This document shows positions 35,045-43,121 of a DNA stretch of 64,000 bases, piece after piece. Under the pieces are notes generated by a model. It searched no databases. It saw only the letters and a list, made by a program, of their open reading frames with translations, and had not been told where the DNA came from. Source of the DNA: Pseudonocardia halophobica (GTDB lineage Bacteria; Actinomycetota; Actinomycetes; Mycobacteriales; Pseudonocardiaceae); assembly GCF_027922425.1 (NCBI RefSeq), contig NZ_BSFQ01000002.1, positions 310,001 to 374,000 on the forward strand, given 5' to 3'. Position 1 is the first letter of the stretch; every line of letters begins with the position of its first letter. Both the position numbers and the translations under genes were made by a program.

Positions 35045-35287
35045 ACGGCCGACGGGTTCGAGCCGCAGTTCGGCACAGACCATCTGGGGCACTGCGCCCT
35101 CGTGGCACACCTGCTGGCGCTGCTCCGCGCGGGCAGGGCACGCGTGACGTCGCAGGTCAGCGTGGCCGCGGCGCGAGGCGCGATCAACTGGCAGGACCTG
35201 AACCGGGAACGCGGCTACGACGGGCGGGGCGCCTACGGCCAGTCGAAGATCGCCGTCCGGTCCGGCCTCCCCGCCCCTCGTCGGTAG
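35045..35287 (+). pseudogene. Internal remnant of a short-chain dehydrogenase gene
   Basis: The plus strand reads [19 protein letters not shown], then [38 protein letters not shown] and the active-site YGQSK. This is the middle of an SDR of the retinol-dehydrogenase/WWOX-like type common in actinobacteria. The first 80 or so codons, with the TGxxxGIG cofactor motif, are absent, and the frame stops at 35287 soon after the catalytic lysine. The 5' break abuts the 5' break of the regulator remnant on the opposite strand. Confidence 0.72.
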
Positions 35288-35612
35288 TCGGCGGGTGTAG
35301 CACTTCGTGGCCCTCGACCCGTCGGGGATGACCAGACACGACTCCCGGAAATGGCTACTCCGAGTGACAGCGGGCGAGTGCAAGCGACCGTGCCGAGCAG
35401 CGTGGGAGCAGGGGGCCGTGGATCGGCCGCTCGGATGCAGTGGCGCGGGTGGGGCTGCGGACGCGGCAACTCCGCCGTAACATCGCTGGTGACAGCCCCG
35501 CCGCGCCTCGATGCAGGAATGCGCAACATCGCAGCAGGATTCTGCGATGCCCCCGGGCGTGACCCCCCGCTACGTTCTTCCTACTCAACCAGTTAGTCAC
35601 GGGGAGTGACAA
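35288..35612. other. Gap before the monooxygenase operon
   Basis: This 325-base stretch has no convincing gene. Only short frames with no recognisable domain cross it. It should contain the promoter of the operon that starts at 35613. The main visible structure is the inverted repeat at 35527-35549 (listed separately). Local base composition is a little more AT-rich in the last 40 bases. Confidence 0.5.
35527..35549. promoter_or_regulatory. Inverted repeat upstream of the diiron monooxygenase operon
   Basis: CATCGCAG-CAGGATT-CTGCGATG is a perfect 8-base inverted repeat with a 7-base centre, 64-86 bases before the first gene of the monooxygenase operon. Position and symmetry suit an activator or repressor site. 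Candidates for the protein that binds it are the AraC-family, GntR-family or NarL-type regulators encoded downstream of the operon. No second copy was noticed in the window. Confidence 0.5.
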
Positions 35613-36629
35613 ATGCCTCGCATCGCCTTTCTCGTGTCCAGTGCACGGGAGATCGATCTCCGCGACAGCAGCAACCATCCGACCGGGTTCTGGGCCGAGG
35701 AGGCGCTCAAGGCCTACCAGCGCTTCGTCGCCGCCGGAGCCGACGTGGTCGTCATGACGCCGGACGGCAAGGCGCCGGTCATCGACCCCTACAGCCTGGA
35801 GGCGTTCTTCCACTACCCCGACGAGGACAGGGACTACTTCGCCTCGGTCTACCGGACCTTCCACCAGGACCCGGACGACATCCGGATCACCCTGGCCCAC
35901 ACCACCGAGCAGGAGCTGGTGGCCTCCCGTCGCATCGCCCAGCGGATGGTCGACGCCGGGCGCACGCCGGAGGAGGCGCACGGGATCCTCAGCAACGCGG
36001 CGAAGATCGCCTGGCGGAAGAACGAGAAGCTGGTCGACGTCATGCTCGCCGAGGGGCTCGACGGCGGGCTCCCCGAGGCGGCCCTGCGCGGCGCGGTCGA
36101 GGAGCTCGAGTCCGCGGCCCGGGCGAAGTCGGACGAGCGCAAGGCCGAGCTGGGGGAGATCCCCGGGTTCCGGTCCCCGGTCGCGCTCTCGGACCTGAGC
36201 GAGGAGCAGCTCGCCGAGTTCGACGCGTTCTTCGCCCCCGGCGGCCACGGCCCGATGGTCGACCTGGCGGACAACGCGGACGCCGGCCGGCTGATCGCCG
36301 CGCTGCACGCGCAGAACAAGCCGGTCGCCAGCCTGTGCCACGGACCCGCGGTGCTGTTGTCCGCCCCCGAGCGGCACGACGGCCAGTGGCTGTTCGAAGG
36401 CTTCCGGGTCACCTCCTACACCGACGAGGAGGAGGACCAGAACGCGATCGGGATGCTCGGGATGCCGTGGTACCTCGACGCCGCGCTGAAGAACGCCGGC
36501 GCCGTGTTCGACGACGCGCCGTTCGCCTGGGCCTCCCACGTGGTCGTCGACCGGAACCTGATCACCGGTCAGAACCCCAACTCGACCGAGGCGACCGCTG
36601 ACGCCGTGCTCAAGGCCTTGAGCCTGTGA
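35613..36629 (+). CDS. DJ-1/PfpI-superfamily protein (HSP31-like), operon-leading
   Basis: A 338-residue class I glutamine-amidotransferase-fold protein. The nucleophile elbow is SLC242HGPAVLL with H243, and GFWAEE near residue 29 supplies the acidic partner, as in HSP31/glyoxalase III-type proteins. Residues about 65-180 form a long helical insertion that makes it about 100 residues longer than typical DJ-1 proteins. Members detoxify reactive carbonyls or protect proteins. As first gene of the diiron monooxygenase operon it may scavenge reactive aldehydes or epoxide-derived carbonyls. GGGGAGTGACAA precedes the ATG. Confidence 0.83.
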   Translation: MPRIAFLVSSAREIDLRDSSNHPTGFWAEEALKAYQRFVAAGADVVVMTPDGKAPVIDPYSLEAFFHYPDEDRDYFASVYRTFHQDPDDIRITLAHTTEQELVASRRIAQRMVDAGRTPEEAHGILSNAAKIAWRKNEKLVDVMLAEGLDGGLPEAALRGAVEELESAARAKSDERKAELGEIPGFRSPVALSDLSEEQLAEFDAFFAPGGHGPMVDLADNADAGRLIAALHAQNKPVASLCHGPAVLLSAPERHDGQWLFEGFRVTSYTDEEEDQNAIGMLGMPWYLDAALKNAGAVFDDAPFAWASHVVVDRNLITGQNPNSTEATADAVLKALSL

Positions 36630-36682
36630 ACCCCCTGTCCCGCTTGTTCGGCAGAGCGACCAGTCGATCCGAGGAGTCGAAG

Positions 36683-37114
36683 ATGACCGTCAGCCCGCGC
36701 CAGACCGTGGAGGCCTTCCTCACGGGCTTCCGCCACCGGGACGTCGACGCCGCGCTCTCCACGGTGGCCGACTCCGCGCAGGTGACCGTCTTCCCGCTGG
36801 ACGTCGTCCAGCAGGGCAAGGCCGAGCTCAGCGCCGTGCTCGAGGCCATCGCCTCCGCGTTTCCGGACCTGCACCTCACGGTCCGCAGCGTGATCGAGCT
36901 CGGTCAGGTCGTGGTGGTCGAGCTGAAGATCGAGGGCACCCAGGCCACGGACTTCCTGGGCGCGATCAACCAGGAGAAGCACCTCGACATCGACTCCGCG
37001 TGGCGGTTCACCGTGACCGGTGAGGAGATCACCGGCACCGAGGTCTACTGGTGCCAGAACCAGCTCCTGCGCCGGCTCGCCGTCAAGCGGACCGACCAGG
37101 TCGCGATCGTCTAG
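36683..37114 (+). CDS. NTF2-fold (SnoaL-like) protein 1
   Basis: A 143-residue SnoaL/NTF2-like protein with the typical helix-rich start (VEAFLTGFRHRDVDAALSTVAD) and a curved sheet. ATG at 36683 is chosen because GAGGAG lies six bases before it; a GTG at 36626 overlapping the previous stop is an alternative. The Arg-Asp-Asp triad of limonene epoxide hydrolase is not evident, so epoxide hydrolysis cannot be claimed. It is one of three NTF2-fold proteins in this operon. A role in product isomerisation or binding is possible. Confidence 0.75.
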   Translation: MTVSPRQTVEAFLTGFRHRDVDAALSTVADSAQVTVFPLDVVQQGKAELSAVLEAIASAFPDLHLTVRSVIELGQVVVVELKIEGTQATDFLGAINQEKHLDIDSAWRFTVTGEEITGTEVYWCQNQLLRRLAVKRTDQVAIV

Positions 37115-37128
37115 AAGGGACTCGAACC

Positions 37129-37620
37129 ATGACGCAAGTGGCTCCCACCCCGGCCCCCACGACGACCGCGACCGCGGAGGACTCGGTCCGGATCGTCTCG
37201 GACTTCTTCGACGCCTATCGGCGCCGCGACGTCGAGACCATGGCCGACATGTGCACCGACAACGCCGACTTCTCCTACATCCCGTTCGAGGTGTGGGCGA
37301 AGCAGCGCGTGATGCGCGGCGACGGCAAGGTCCGCACGATCGGCAAGGTGATCTGGAGCGGTCTGATCAACGCGTTCCCGAACCTGGGCAACGACATCCA
37401 CTCGATCGACGGCAACAACAACGGCGACGTCGTCGTGGCGTGCGACATCACCGGCACCCAGCAGTCGGCGTGGGCCTTCATCGCGCCGCAGGGCAGGTCC
37501 ATCGTCGCGCCCCACCTGTTCATCCTCCACGTCAACCCCGAGGGCCTGATCGACAGCATCCGGGCCTACTGGGACAACGCCTACGTGTGCCGCGCCCTCG
37601 GCCACCTCGAAGTCGACTAA
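37129..37620 (+). CDS. NTF2-fold (SnoaL-like) protein 2
   Basis: A 163-residue SnoaL-like protein with a 20-residue Pro/Thr/Ala-rich leader and then the NTF2 fold (VSDFFDAYRRRDVETMADMCTD, GDVVVACDITGTQ, LIDSIRAYWDN). It lies 14 bases after the first NTF2-like gene and 12 bases before the hydroxylase large-subunit gene, with which it is surely co-transcribed. It is only distantly similar to its neighbour. The pocket residues do not match the known epoxide hydrolase or ketosteroid isomerase triads by eye. Function is unknown. Confidence 0.75.
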   Translation: MTQVAPTPAPTTTATAEDSVRIVSDFFDAYRRRDVETMADMCTDNADFSYIPFEVWAKQRVMRGDGKVRTIGKVIWSGLINAFPNLGNDIHSIDGNNNGDVVVACDITGTQQSAWAFIAPQGRSIVAPHLFILHVNPEGLIDSIRAYWDNAYVCRALGHLEVD

Positions 37621-37632
37621 GGAGACCCGGGA

Positions 37633-39156
37633 ATGACTCTGCTCAAGCGCGAGGAGTGGCAGGACTTCGTCCGCGACGTCGACTGGACGCTGTCGTACGT
37701 CGACGAGGAGGCCGCCTTCCCCGAGTGGTTCTCCGGCACCGGCAAGGTGCCGCGTGAGGCGTGGCTGAAGTGGGAGGAGGACTACAAGGTCTCCTACCAG
37801 GAGTACGTGTACACCCAGCGTGAGAAGGAGACCTCGACCTACGCGGTCAAGGCCGCCCTGTCCCGCTCGACGACCTTCGACCACCTCGACGAGGGCTGGA
37901 AGTCCTCGACCAAGATGCACTTCGGTGGTGTCGCCCAGGTCGAGTACACCGCCGTCCTCGCCGAGCTGAAGATGGCCCGCTTCGGCCTCAACGGCGCGTG
38001 GCGCAACATGGCCACCTTCGGCCAGCTGGACGAGCTGCGGCACAACGCCCTCACCACGTACTTCGGCCACGAGTTCGTGGTCAAGGACCCGCAGTACGAC
38101 TGGACGCAGAAGGCCTACACCACCAACGACTGGGTGCCGATCTCGCTGCGCACCCTGTTCGACGGCATCATGACCACGTCCAACGTGGTCGACTGCGCCC
38201 TGCAGGTGCCGCTGGCCTTCGAGACCGGCTTCACCAACCTGCAGTTCGTGGCGCTGTCCGCGGACGCGCTGGAGTCGGGCGACATCAACTTCGCCAACAT
38301 GATCTCCTCGATCCAGACGGACGAGGCACGGCACAGCCAGCAGGGCGTCGCGACCCTGGAGATCCTCGTCGAGCACGACCCGGTGCGCGCGCAGTGGGTC
38401 ATCGACAAGGGCTTCTGGGGCTCCGCCCGCGCCTTCGCCGCGCTGACCGGCCCGTCCATGGACTACTACACCCCCGTCGAGCACCGGAAGCAGTCCTACC
38501 GGGAGTTCATGGAGGAGTGGATCGTCGACCAGTTCGTGCGGACGATCGAGGACTACGGCCTGAAGAAGCCGTGGTTCTGGGACGAGTTCATGCGCGGCCT
38601 GGACACCTGGCACCACAGCCTGCACATGGGCATGTGGTGGTGGCGGCCGACGCTGTGGTGGAAGCCGAAGGCCGGCGTCTCCAAGGACGAGCGCGACTGG
38701 CTCCGTGAGAAGTACCCCAACTGGGAGACGGTCTACGGCGACAAGTGGGACGTCATCATCGACAACATCAACAACAACAACGTCGAGGCGACCCTGCCGG
38801 AGACGCTGCCGTACCTGTGCAGCACCTGCCACCTGCCCTGCTGCAACCCGACCCAGTCGCGGGACGGCAGCTGGCGGATCCGCAACAAGTCGCTGAGCTA
38901 CAGCGGCCGCACCTACCACTTCTGCAGCAACGGCTGCCGCCAGATCTGGTGGAAGGACCGGGACAACGTCAACCACCAGACGCTGGTCGACCGGTTCCTG
39001 GCCGGCGCGATCCAGCCGATGACCGTCGAGGGCATCCTCGGCTACATGGGCATGACGCCCGAGGTCATGGGCGACGACCCGGACTACACGGCCTGGACGA
39101 AGGACTACGTCGGGCGCGAGGCCACCGGGCTCGTGCAGGTCGGAGGGGCGAGCTGA
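37633..39156 (+). CDS. Soluble diiron monooxygenase hydroxylase, alpha subunit
   Basis: A 507-residue catalytic subunit of a group-2 (toluene-4-/alkene/isoprene-type) soluble diiron monooxygenase. All diiron ligands are present at the same numbers as in TmoA: E104, E134, H137 (DELRH), E197, E231 and H234 (DEARH), with the conserved T201. Residues 100-104 read V-A-Q-V-E, closer to alkene and isoprene enzymes than to toluene-4-monooxygenase as I remember them. The C-terminal part carries a cysteine-rich segment (CSTCHLPCC and FCSNGC). It inserts oxygen into an alkene or aromatic ring in the cytoplasm. Confidence 0.93.
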   Translation: MTLLKREEWQDFVRDVDWTLSYVDEEAAFPEWFSGTGKVPREAWLKWEEDYKVSYQEYVYTQREKETSTYAVKAALSRSTTFDHLDEGWKSSTKMHFGGVAQVEYTAVLAELKMARFGLNGAWRNMATFGQLDELRHNALTTYFGHEFVVKDPQYDWTQKAYTTNDWVPISLRTLFDGIMTTSNVVDCALQVPLAFETGFTNLQFVALSADALESGDINFANMISSIQTDEARHSQQGVATLEILVEHDPVRAQWVIDKGFWGSARAFAALTGPSMDYYTPVEHRKQSYREFMEEWIVDQFVRTIEDYGLKKPWFWDEFMRGLDTWHHSLHMGMWWWRPTLWWKPKAGVSKDERDWLREKYPNWETVYGDKWDVIIDNINNNNVEATLPETLPYLCSTCHLPCCNPTQSRDGSWRIRNKSLSYSGRTYHFCSNGCRQIWWKDRDNVNHQTLVDRFLAGAIQPMTVEGILGYMGMTPEVMGDDPDYTAWTKDYVGREATGLVQVGGAS

Positions 39157-39428
39157 TGAGCGAGCCGCAGCTGGTGCCGCTGAACGCGATCTTCTCGACG
39201 GACTTCGTCGAGATCCTCGTCCCGGTGACCACCGCCAACACGATGGACGAGGTCGCCGCCGCGGTGGCCCACCACTCCGAGGGGAGGCGCGTGCGCGCCC
39301 TCCCGTACCCCAAGGTCGTCGTCCACAACGGACGGGCCCTGCCGGGTGACCTGACCGTCGGCGACGCCGGCATCCAACCCCTCGACCACGTCGCGGTCGA
39401 GTACGACACGACCGGAGCGAGCTCGTGA
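39156..39428 (+). CDS. Diiron monooxygenase hydroxylase, gamma subunit (TmoB-like)
   Basis: A 90-residue protein with the ubiquitin-like layout of TmoB/IsoB-type gamma subunits, starting with QLVPLNAIFSTDFVEILVPV and ending in a DHVAVEYD strand. It is a structural part of the (alpha-beta-gamma)2 hydroxylase. The start shares one base with the stop of the alpha gene (TGATG), and its end overlaps the effector gene by four bases. The position directly after alpha agrees with other group-2 clusters. Confidence 0.85.
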   Translation: MSEPQLVPLNAIFSTDFVEILVPVTTANTMDEVAAAVAHHSEGRRVRALPYPKVVVHNGRALPGDLTVGDAGIQPLDHVAVEYDTTGASS

Positions 39429-39730
39429 AGAACCCCGTCGGGCCCGTCCTGCGGATGGGCGAAGAGGTCGAGCAGATCGTGGCGGCCATCGAGGACGACA
39501 ACCCGGACACGGATATCGAGGTCATCGACCGCGGCTCCTATGTGCGGATCCAGGGCGAGGACCGGGTCGTGCTGACGGAGGCGACCCTGCAGTCCTACCT
39601 GGGTGCGGACTACAAGATCCGTTCGCTGGAGAACCTGCTCGCGTCGTTCGCGGGCCGCGCGATCACGCGGAGCGACTCGATCACCTGGGAGCGCGCCGGA
39701 CTCACCGCCAAGGAAGGAGCGACACGATGA
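39425..39730 (+). CDS. Diiron monooxygenase coupling/effector protein (TmoD-like)
   Basis: A 101-residue cofactor-free effector protein. It has the family features NPVGPVLRMGEEVEQIVAAI, IEVIDRGSYVRIQ and LGADYKIRSLENLLASFAG. It docks on the hydroxylase over the diiron site and tunes oxygen activation and product coupling. In the classical tmo and iso order the ferredoxin gene lies between gamma and effector; here the effector follows gamma directly. The GTG start overlaps the gamma gene by four bases, and its own stop overlaps a tiny linking frame. Confidence 0.88.
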   Translation: MKNPVGPVLRMGEEVEQIVAAIEDDNPDTDIEVIDRGSYVRIQGEDRVVLTEATLQSYLGADYKIRSLENLLASFAGRAITRSDSITWERAGLTAKEGATR

Positions 39731-39804
39731 GCGAGCGTGCGAGCGAATCATTGACACAGCGCCTGCGCGAAGCGCGGGCCGAGCGCAGCGAGGCCCAGCG
39801 ATGA
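39727..39804 (+). CDS. 25-residue linking ORF between effector and beta genes
   Basis: A tiny frame starting with an ATGA overlap at the effector stop and ending with a TGA that overlaps the ATG of the beta-subunit gene. The peptide is Ser/Glu/Arg/Ala-rich and ends RAERSEAQR. The DNA is rich in gcgag/gagcg motifs and reminds me of small dispersed repeats in actinobacteria. It fills what would otherwise be a 70-base gap and could let ribosomes pass continuously from effector to beta. Confidence 0.4.
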   Translation: MSERASESLTQRLREARAERSEAQR

Positions 39805-40817
39805 GCGCACCTGCCCGCAAGCCGCGCAAGCTCCGGACGTTCAGCGCCTTCGGCGACGTCCGGAAGATGCCGAGCGAGTACGAGATCGTCACGCACGCGC
39901 AGAACTGGAACACGCGCGCGGGCAGGCTCAGCGCGTTCGAGCAGAACCCGTCGTCGCCGATGAACCTCTGGTTCCTCACCTACCGCGAGCACTCGCCGCT
40001 GCAGGTGGACGACTGGGACGGCTTCCGCGACCCGGACCAGATCTCCTACCGCTCCTACGTGCACCTGCAGGCGGACGAGCAGACCAAGCTCGACGGCATG
40101 CTCGACAGCTACGGCGAGGCGGGTGCGGCGGACGCGCTCACGCCGGAGCAGGTCACCCGGCTCGGCGCGCTCTTCACGCCGTCGCGCTACCTGGTGCACG
40201 GCATGCAGCTGGTCGAGGCCTACATCGGCTACATGGGCCCGAGCTCGTACATCACGAGCGCGGCCGGCTACGCCAACGCCGACTTCCTGCGCCGGGTCAC
40301 CATGACCGCGTACCGGACCCGCGAGCTCCAGCTCGCGCACCCGGACTCCGGGATCGGCACGCAGGAGCGGGGCCTCTGGGAGCAGCACCCGGCCTGGCAG
40401 CCCGCCCGCGAGGCGATCGAGCGGGCGCTCGTCGCCTACGACTTCGGCGAGGCGTTCACCGCGCTGAACCTGGTCCTCGGCCCGACCCTGGACGACCTGC
40501 TGATCCGCCAGCTCGGCGAGGCCAGCAAGGCGAACGGGGACGAGCTGACCTGGCTGCTGTGCGACGTGCTCGCCGAGGACAGCAACCGCCGGAACCGGTG
40601 GAGCGGGGCGCTCGCCACGCATTGCCTCACCTCCCGGCCGGAGAACGAGGCGCCGCTGCGCAAGTGGATCGACCGCTGGTCCGCGCGTGCGGACGCCGCG
40701 GTGGAGGCGCTCGCGCCGCTGCTGGGGGCGCCCACGGCCGACGTCGTCGCCGGTGCGCAGGCTGCCCGCGAGAAGTTCCACGCCGGTCTCTTCCAGACCG
40801 CGGCCGAGGCGGTGTGA
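39801..40817 (+). CDS. Diiron monooxygenase hydroxylase, beta subunit (TmoE-like)
   Basis: A 338-residue ferritin-like subunit without metal ligands, with LRTFSAFGDVRKMPSEYEIVTHAQNW at the N-terminus and YLVHGMQLVEAYIGYMGPSSY in the core. It forms the hydroxylase scaffold with the alpha and gamma subunits. The ATG overlaps the stop of the small linking frame. It lies before the Rieske ferredoxin gene, a different place from the usual position after the effector in tmo clusters only because the ferredoxin gene has moved. Confidence 0.9.
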   Translation: MSAPARKPRKLRTFSAFGDVRKMPSEYEIVTHAQNWNTRAGRLSAFEQNPSSPMNLWFLTYREHSPLQVDDWDGFRDPDQISYRSYVHLQADEQTKLDGMLDSYGEAGAADALTPEQVTRLGALFTPSRYLVHGMQLVEAYIGYMGPSSYITSAAGYANADFLRRVTMTAYRTRELQLAHPDSGIGTQERGLWEQHPAWQPAREAIERALVAYDFGEAFTALNLVLGPTLDDLLIRQLGEASKANGDELTWLLCDVLAEDSNRRNRWSGALATHCLTSRPENEAPLRKWIDRWSARADAAVEALAPLLGAPTADVVAGAQAAREKFHAGLFQTAAEAV

Positions 40818-40820
40818 GCG

Positions 40821-41147
40821 ATGGCTGACACCGCGACCGGCCAGTGGCACGCCGTGATGGACGTCGACGACCTGTGGGAGGGGGAGCTCGAGTCGGTCGA
40901 CGTCGAGGGCACCTCCGTCCTGCTGATCAACCTCGGTGGCAACCAGGTGATGGCCTACCGGAACCGCTGCCCGCACCAGGACTGGCCCCTGCAGGACGGT
41001 GACCTCGACGGCACCACGCTGACCTGCGCCCAGCACCTCTGGGAGTTCGACGTGACGTCCGGCAGGGGCGTCAACCCGGCGAACTGCGCGCTGGTCGGCT
41101 ACGAGTGCAAGGTGGACGAGGACGGCACCGTGCAGGTGCGGGTCTGA
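40821..41147 (+). CDS. Rieske [2Fe-2S] ferredoxin of the monooxygenase (TmoC-like)
   Basis: A 108-residue Rieske protein. The cluster ligands are C50 and H52 (CPHQ) and C69 and H72 (CAQHLWEFD). It carries electrons from the reductase to the hydroxylase. The LWEFD after the second ligand pair is typical of monooxygenase ferredoxins rather than of ring-hydroxylating dioxygenases. It starts three bases after the beta-subunit stop and overlaps the reductase gene by one base. Confidence 0.9.
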   Translation: MADTATGQWHAVMDVDDLWEGELESVDVEGTSVLLINLGGNQVMAYRNRCPHQDWPLQDGDLDGTTLTCAQHLWEFDVTSGRGVNPANCALVGYECKVDEDGTVQVRV

Positions 41148-42373
41148 TGTCCCGGTACGTGCTGGTGGGTGGTGGGGTCGCCACCGCGGCCACCGCCACC
41201 GGCCTGCGGGCGGCGGGGTTCGCCGGCGAGATCGTGCTCGTCTCCGGCGAGCCCCACCTGCCCTACGAGCGTCCCCCCCTGTCGAAGGAGTACCTCGCCG
41301 GTACCTTCGGCAGGGGGGACTTCCAGGCCAACCCGGACGGCTGGGCCGCGGACAACGACATCGAGCTCGTGCTCGGCACCCGGGCCCAGGCCCTCGATCC
41401 GGGTCTGCGGCGGTTGTCGCTGTCGGACGGCAGCACCCTCACCTATGACGCGCTGGTGCTCGGCACCGGCGTCCGGGCCCGGACCCTGCCCGGGTTCGAG
41501 GGGGACCGGGTGCACGTCGTCCGCACGATCGCGGACTCGGAGCGGCTCGCGGAGCGGCTCGTACCCGGGCGTCACCTGGCGATCCTGGGCGCCGGCTTCA
41601 TCGGCTGCGAGGTGGCCGCGGTCGCCGCGGCGAAAGGCGTGCGCGTCACGGTCTTCGAGCCGGAGGCGTTGCCCCTCGCCCGCGTCGTCGGGCCGGAGGT
41701 CGGCCACGCGATGCTCGACGTCCACGGCGAACAGGGCGTGGTGATCCGCACCGGCGAGCTGGTCACCGGCATGAGCGAGACCCCGTCCGGTGTGGAGCTG
41801 CGGACCCGCGACGGCGAGGTCGTCGAGTGCGACGACGTGCTGGTCGGCGTGGGCTCCGTGCCCAACACCGAGCTGGCCGTCGAGGCGGGCCTGGACGTCG
41901 ACGGCGGGATCCTCGCCGACGAGCACGGCCGCACCAGCGCGCCGGACGTCTACGCCGTCGGGGACGTCGCGTCCCGGCTGCACCACGGACGGCACGTCCG
42001 GGTCGAGCACCACGACACCGCGGTGCGCCACGGTGCCGCCCTGGCCCGCACGCTTCTCGGCGAGAGCGAGCCGTGGACCGGCGAGCACTACTTCTGGTCC
42101 CACCAGTACGAGCACAACGTCCAGTCCCTCGGGCGGCTCGGGGGCCAGACGGTCCTGCGGGGCTCGCTCGAGGAGCGCTCGTTCACCGTGTTCTCGCTCG
42201 CGGACGGGCGGATCACCGGCATGGTCGCGCTGAACCGCCCGCGCGACCTGCTGCAGACCCGCAAGGTGCTGGCGGTGCCGCACGAGGTCACCGCAGCACA
42301 GCTCGCCGACGAGGACTTCGCCCTGAAAGGCCTTCTCCCGCAGAGGCCACGTCGATCGGAGGTACGGGCATGA
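41147..42373 (+). CDS. BphA4-type ferredoxin reductase
   Basis: A 408-residue FAD/NAD(P)H reductase of the glutathione-reductase-like family (BphA4, putidaredoxin reductase). FAD motif VGGGVATAATA near the N-terminus, PYERPPLSKEYL, the NAD-binding GAGFIGCEVA and the late FAD site YAVGDVA are all present, followed by the C-terminal ferredoxin-docking domain with HYFWSHQYEHNVQ. It should pass electrons from NAD(P)H to the Rieske protein. Group-2 diiron monooxygenases normally use a TmoF-type reductase with a plant-type [2Fe-2S] domain; that type is absent here. No cysteine cluster motif is present. Confidence 0.9.
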   Translation: MSRYVLVGGGVATAATATGLRAAGFAGEIVLVSGEPHLPYERPPLSKEYLAGTFGRGDFQANPDGWAADNDIELVLGTRAQALDPGLRRLSLSDGSTLTYDALVLGTGVRARTLPGFEGDRVHVVRTIADSERLAERLVPGRHLAILGAGFIGCEVAAVAAAKGVRVTVFEPEALPLARVVGPEVGHAMLDVHGEQGVVIRTGELVTGMSETPSGVELRTRDGEVVECDDVLVGVGSVPNTELAVEAGLDVDGGILADEHGRTSAPDVYAVGDVASRLHHGRHVRVEHHDTAVRHGAALARTLLGESEPWTGEHYFWSHQYEHNVQSLGRLGGQTVLRGSLEERSFTVFSLADGRITGMVALNRPRDLLQTRKVLAVPHEVTAAQLADEDFALKGLLPQRPRRSEVRA

Positions 42374-43098
42374 CCGCACTGGCCGAACTCACCGACATCA
42401 CCGTCCGGGAGCCGCAGGTGCGGCTGACCGAGGCGGAGGCGACGAAGGCCCTCGACCGGGTGCTCGGCACACCGGCGGTCGAGGCGCGGGCTCGGCTCCG
42501 GTTCGGAGCCGGCACCGTCTGCGAGCCGCTCGCGCGGATGCTGGACGCCGCGCTGGTCCGCGCCCAGGAGTGCGGTCTGGACCCCGAGGCGCTGGTGCTC
42601 GCCGCCGCGCGGGCGGTGTCCGCCGAGGACATTGTGCGGGTGCGCCGCAAGGCCCACGGCGTCGCGGACTGGATCAGCAGCAAGACCAGCGACGTCACGA
42701 TCGTCCTGCGGCCCAGAGGGTTGACGGCGCCCGCGCCGTCGATCGAGGCGCCGGAGGCGCCGCCGGTCCAGGAGTACCGCGCCGAGACCGAGGCCGAGCT
42801 CGCCGTGCGCGAGGTGCTCTACGACGTCGTCGACCCGGACCTGGGGGTCAACGTCGTGGACCTGGGCTTCGTCCGCCGCATCCGGCTGGACGAGGCGGGC
42901 CACGCGACGATCGTCATGACGCTGACCTCGGCGGCCTGCCCGCTGACCGGCGTCATGGAGAGCCAGATGAAGACCTTCCTCTCCGAGGAGGGCATCGAGT
43001 TCACCGTCGAGTGGGAGTGGCTGCCGACCTGGCGCCCCGCCGACATCACCGACGACGGCCGCGAGCAGCTGCGCGCCATCGGCTTCTCCAACTTCTGA
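42370..43098 (+). CDS. MIP18/DUF59 (PaaD-like) Fe-S assembly factor with N-terminal extension
   Basis: A 242-residue protein. Residues about 140-230 form a MIP18-type domain with DPDLGVNVVDLG and the conserved cysteine C190 in TSAACPLTGVME. The first 115 residues are a separate, mostly helical region with no domain I can name; a Pro-rich linker (about 118-135) joins them. Related proteins help load Fe-S or other metal clusters onto oxygenases (PaaD in phenylacetyl-CoA epoxidase). It overlaps the reductase gene by four bases, so it probably matures the diiron or Rieske centre of this system. Confidence 0.8.
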   Translation: MTALAELTDITVREPQVRLTEAEATKALDRVLGTPAVEARARLRFGAGTVCEPLARMLDAALVRAQECGLDPEALVLAAARAVSAEDIVRVRRKAHGVADWISSKTSDVTIVLRPRGLTAPAPSIEAPEAPPVQEYRAETEAELAVREVLYDVVDPDLGVNVVDLGFVRRIRLDEAGHATIVMTLTSAACPLTGVMESQMKTFLSEEGIEFTVEWEWLPTWRPADITDDGREQLRAIGFSNF

Positions 43099-43121
43099 CT
43101 GCATTCCGAAAGGGCATGACC

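Noticed and set aside
37633-39156. Calling the hydroxylase a toluene, isoprene or propane monooxygenase
   Set aside because: The group-2 family is clear, but the flanking marker genes of those pathways (isoGHIJ, or group-5 prm-type layout) are absent, so the substrate cannot be named.
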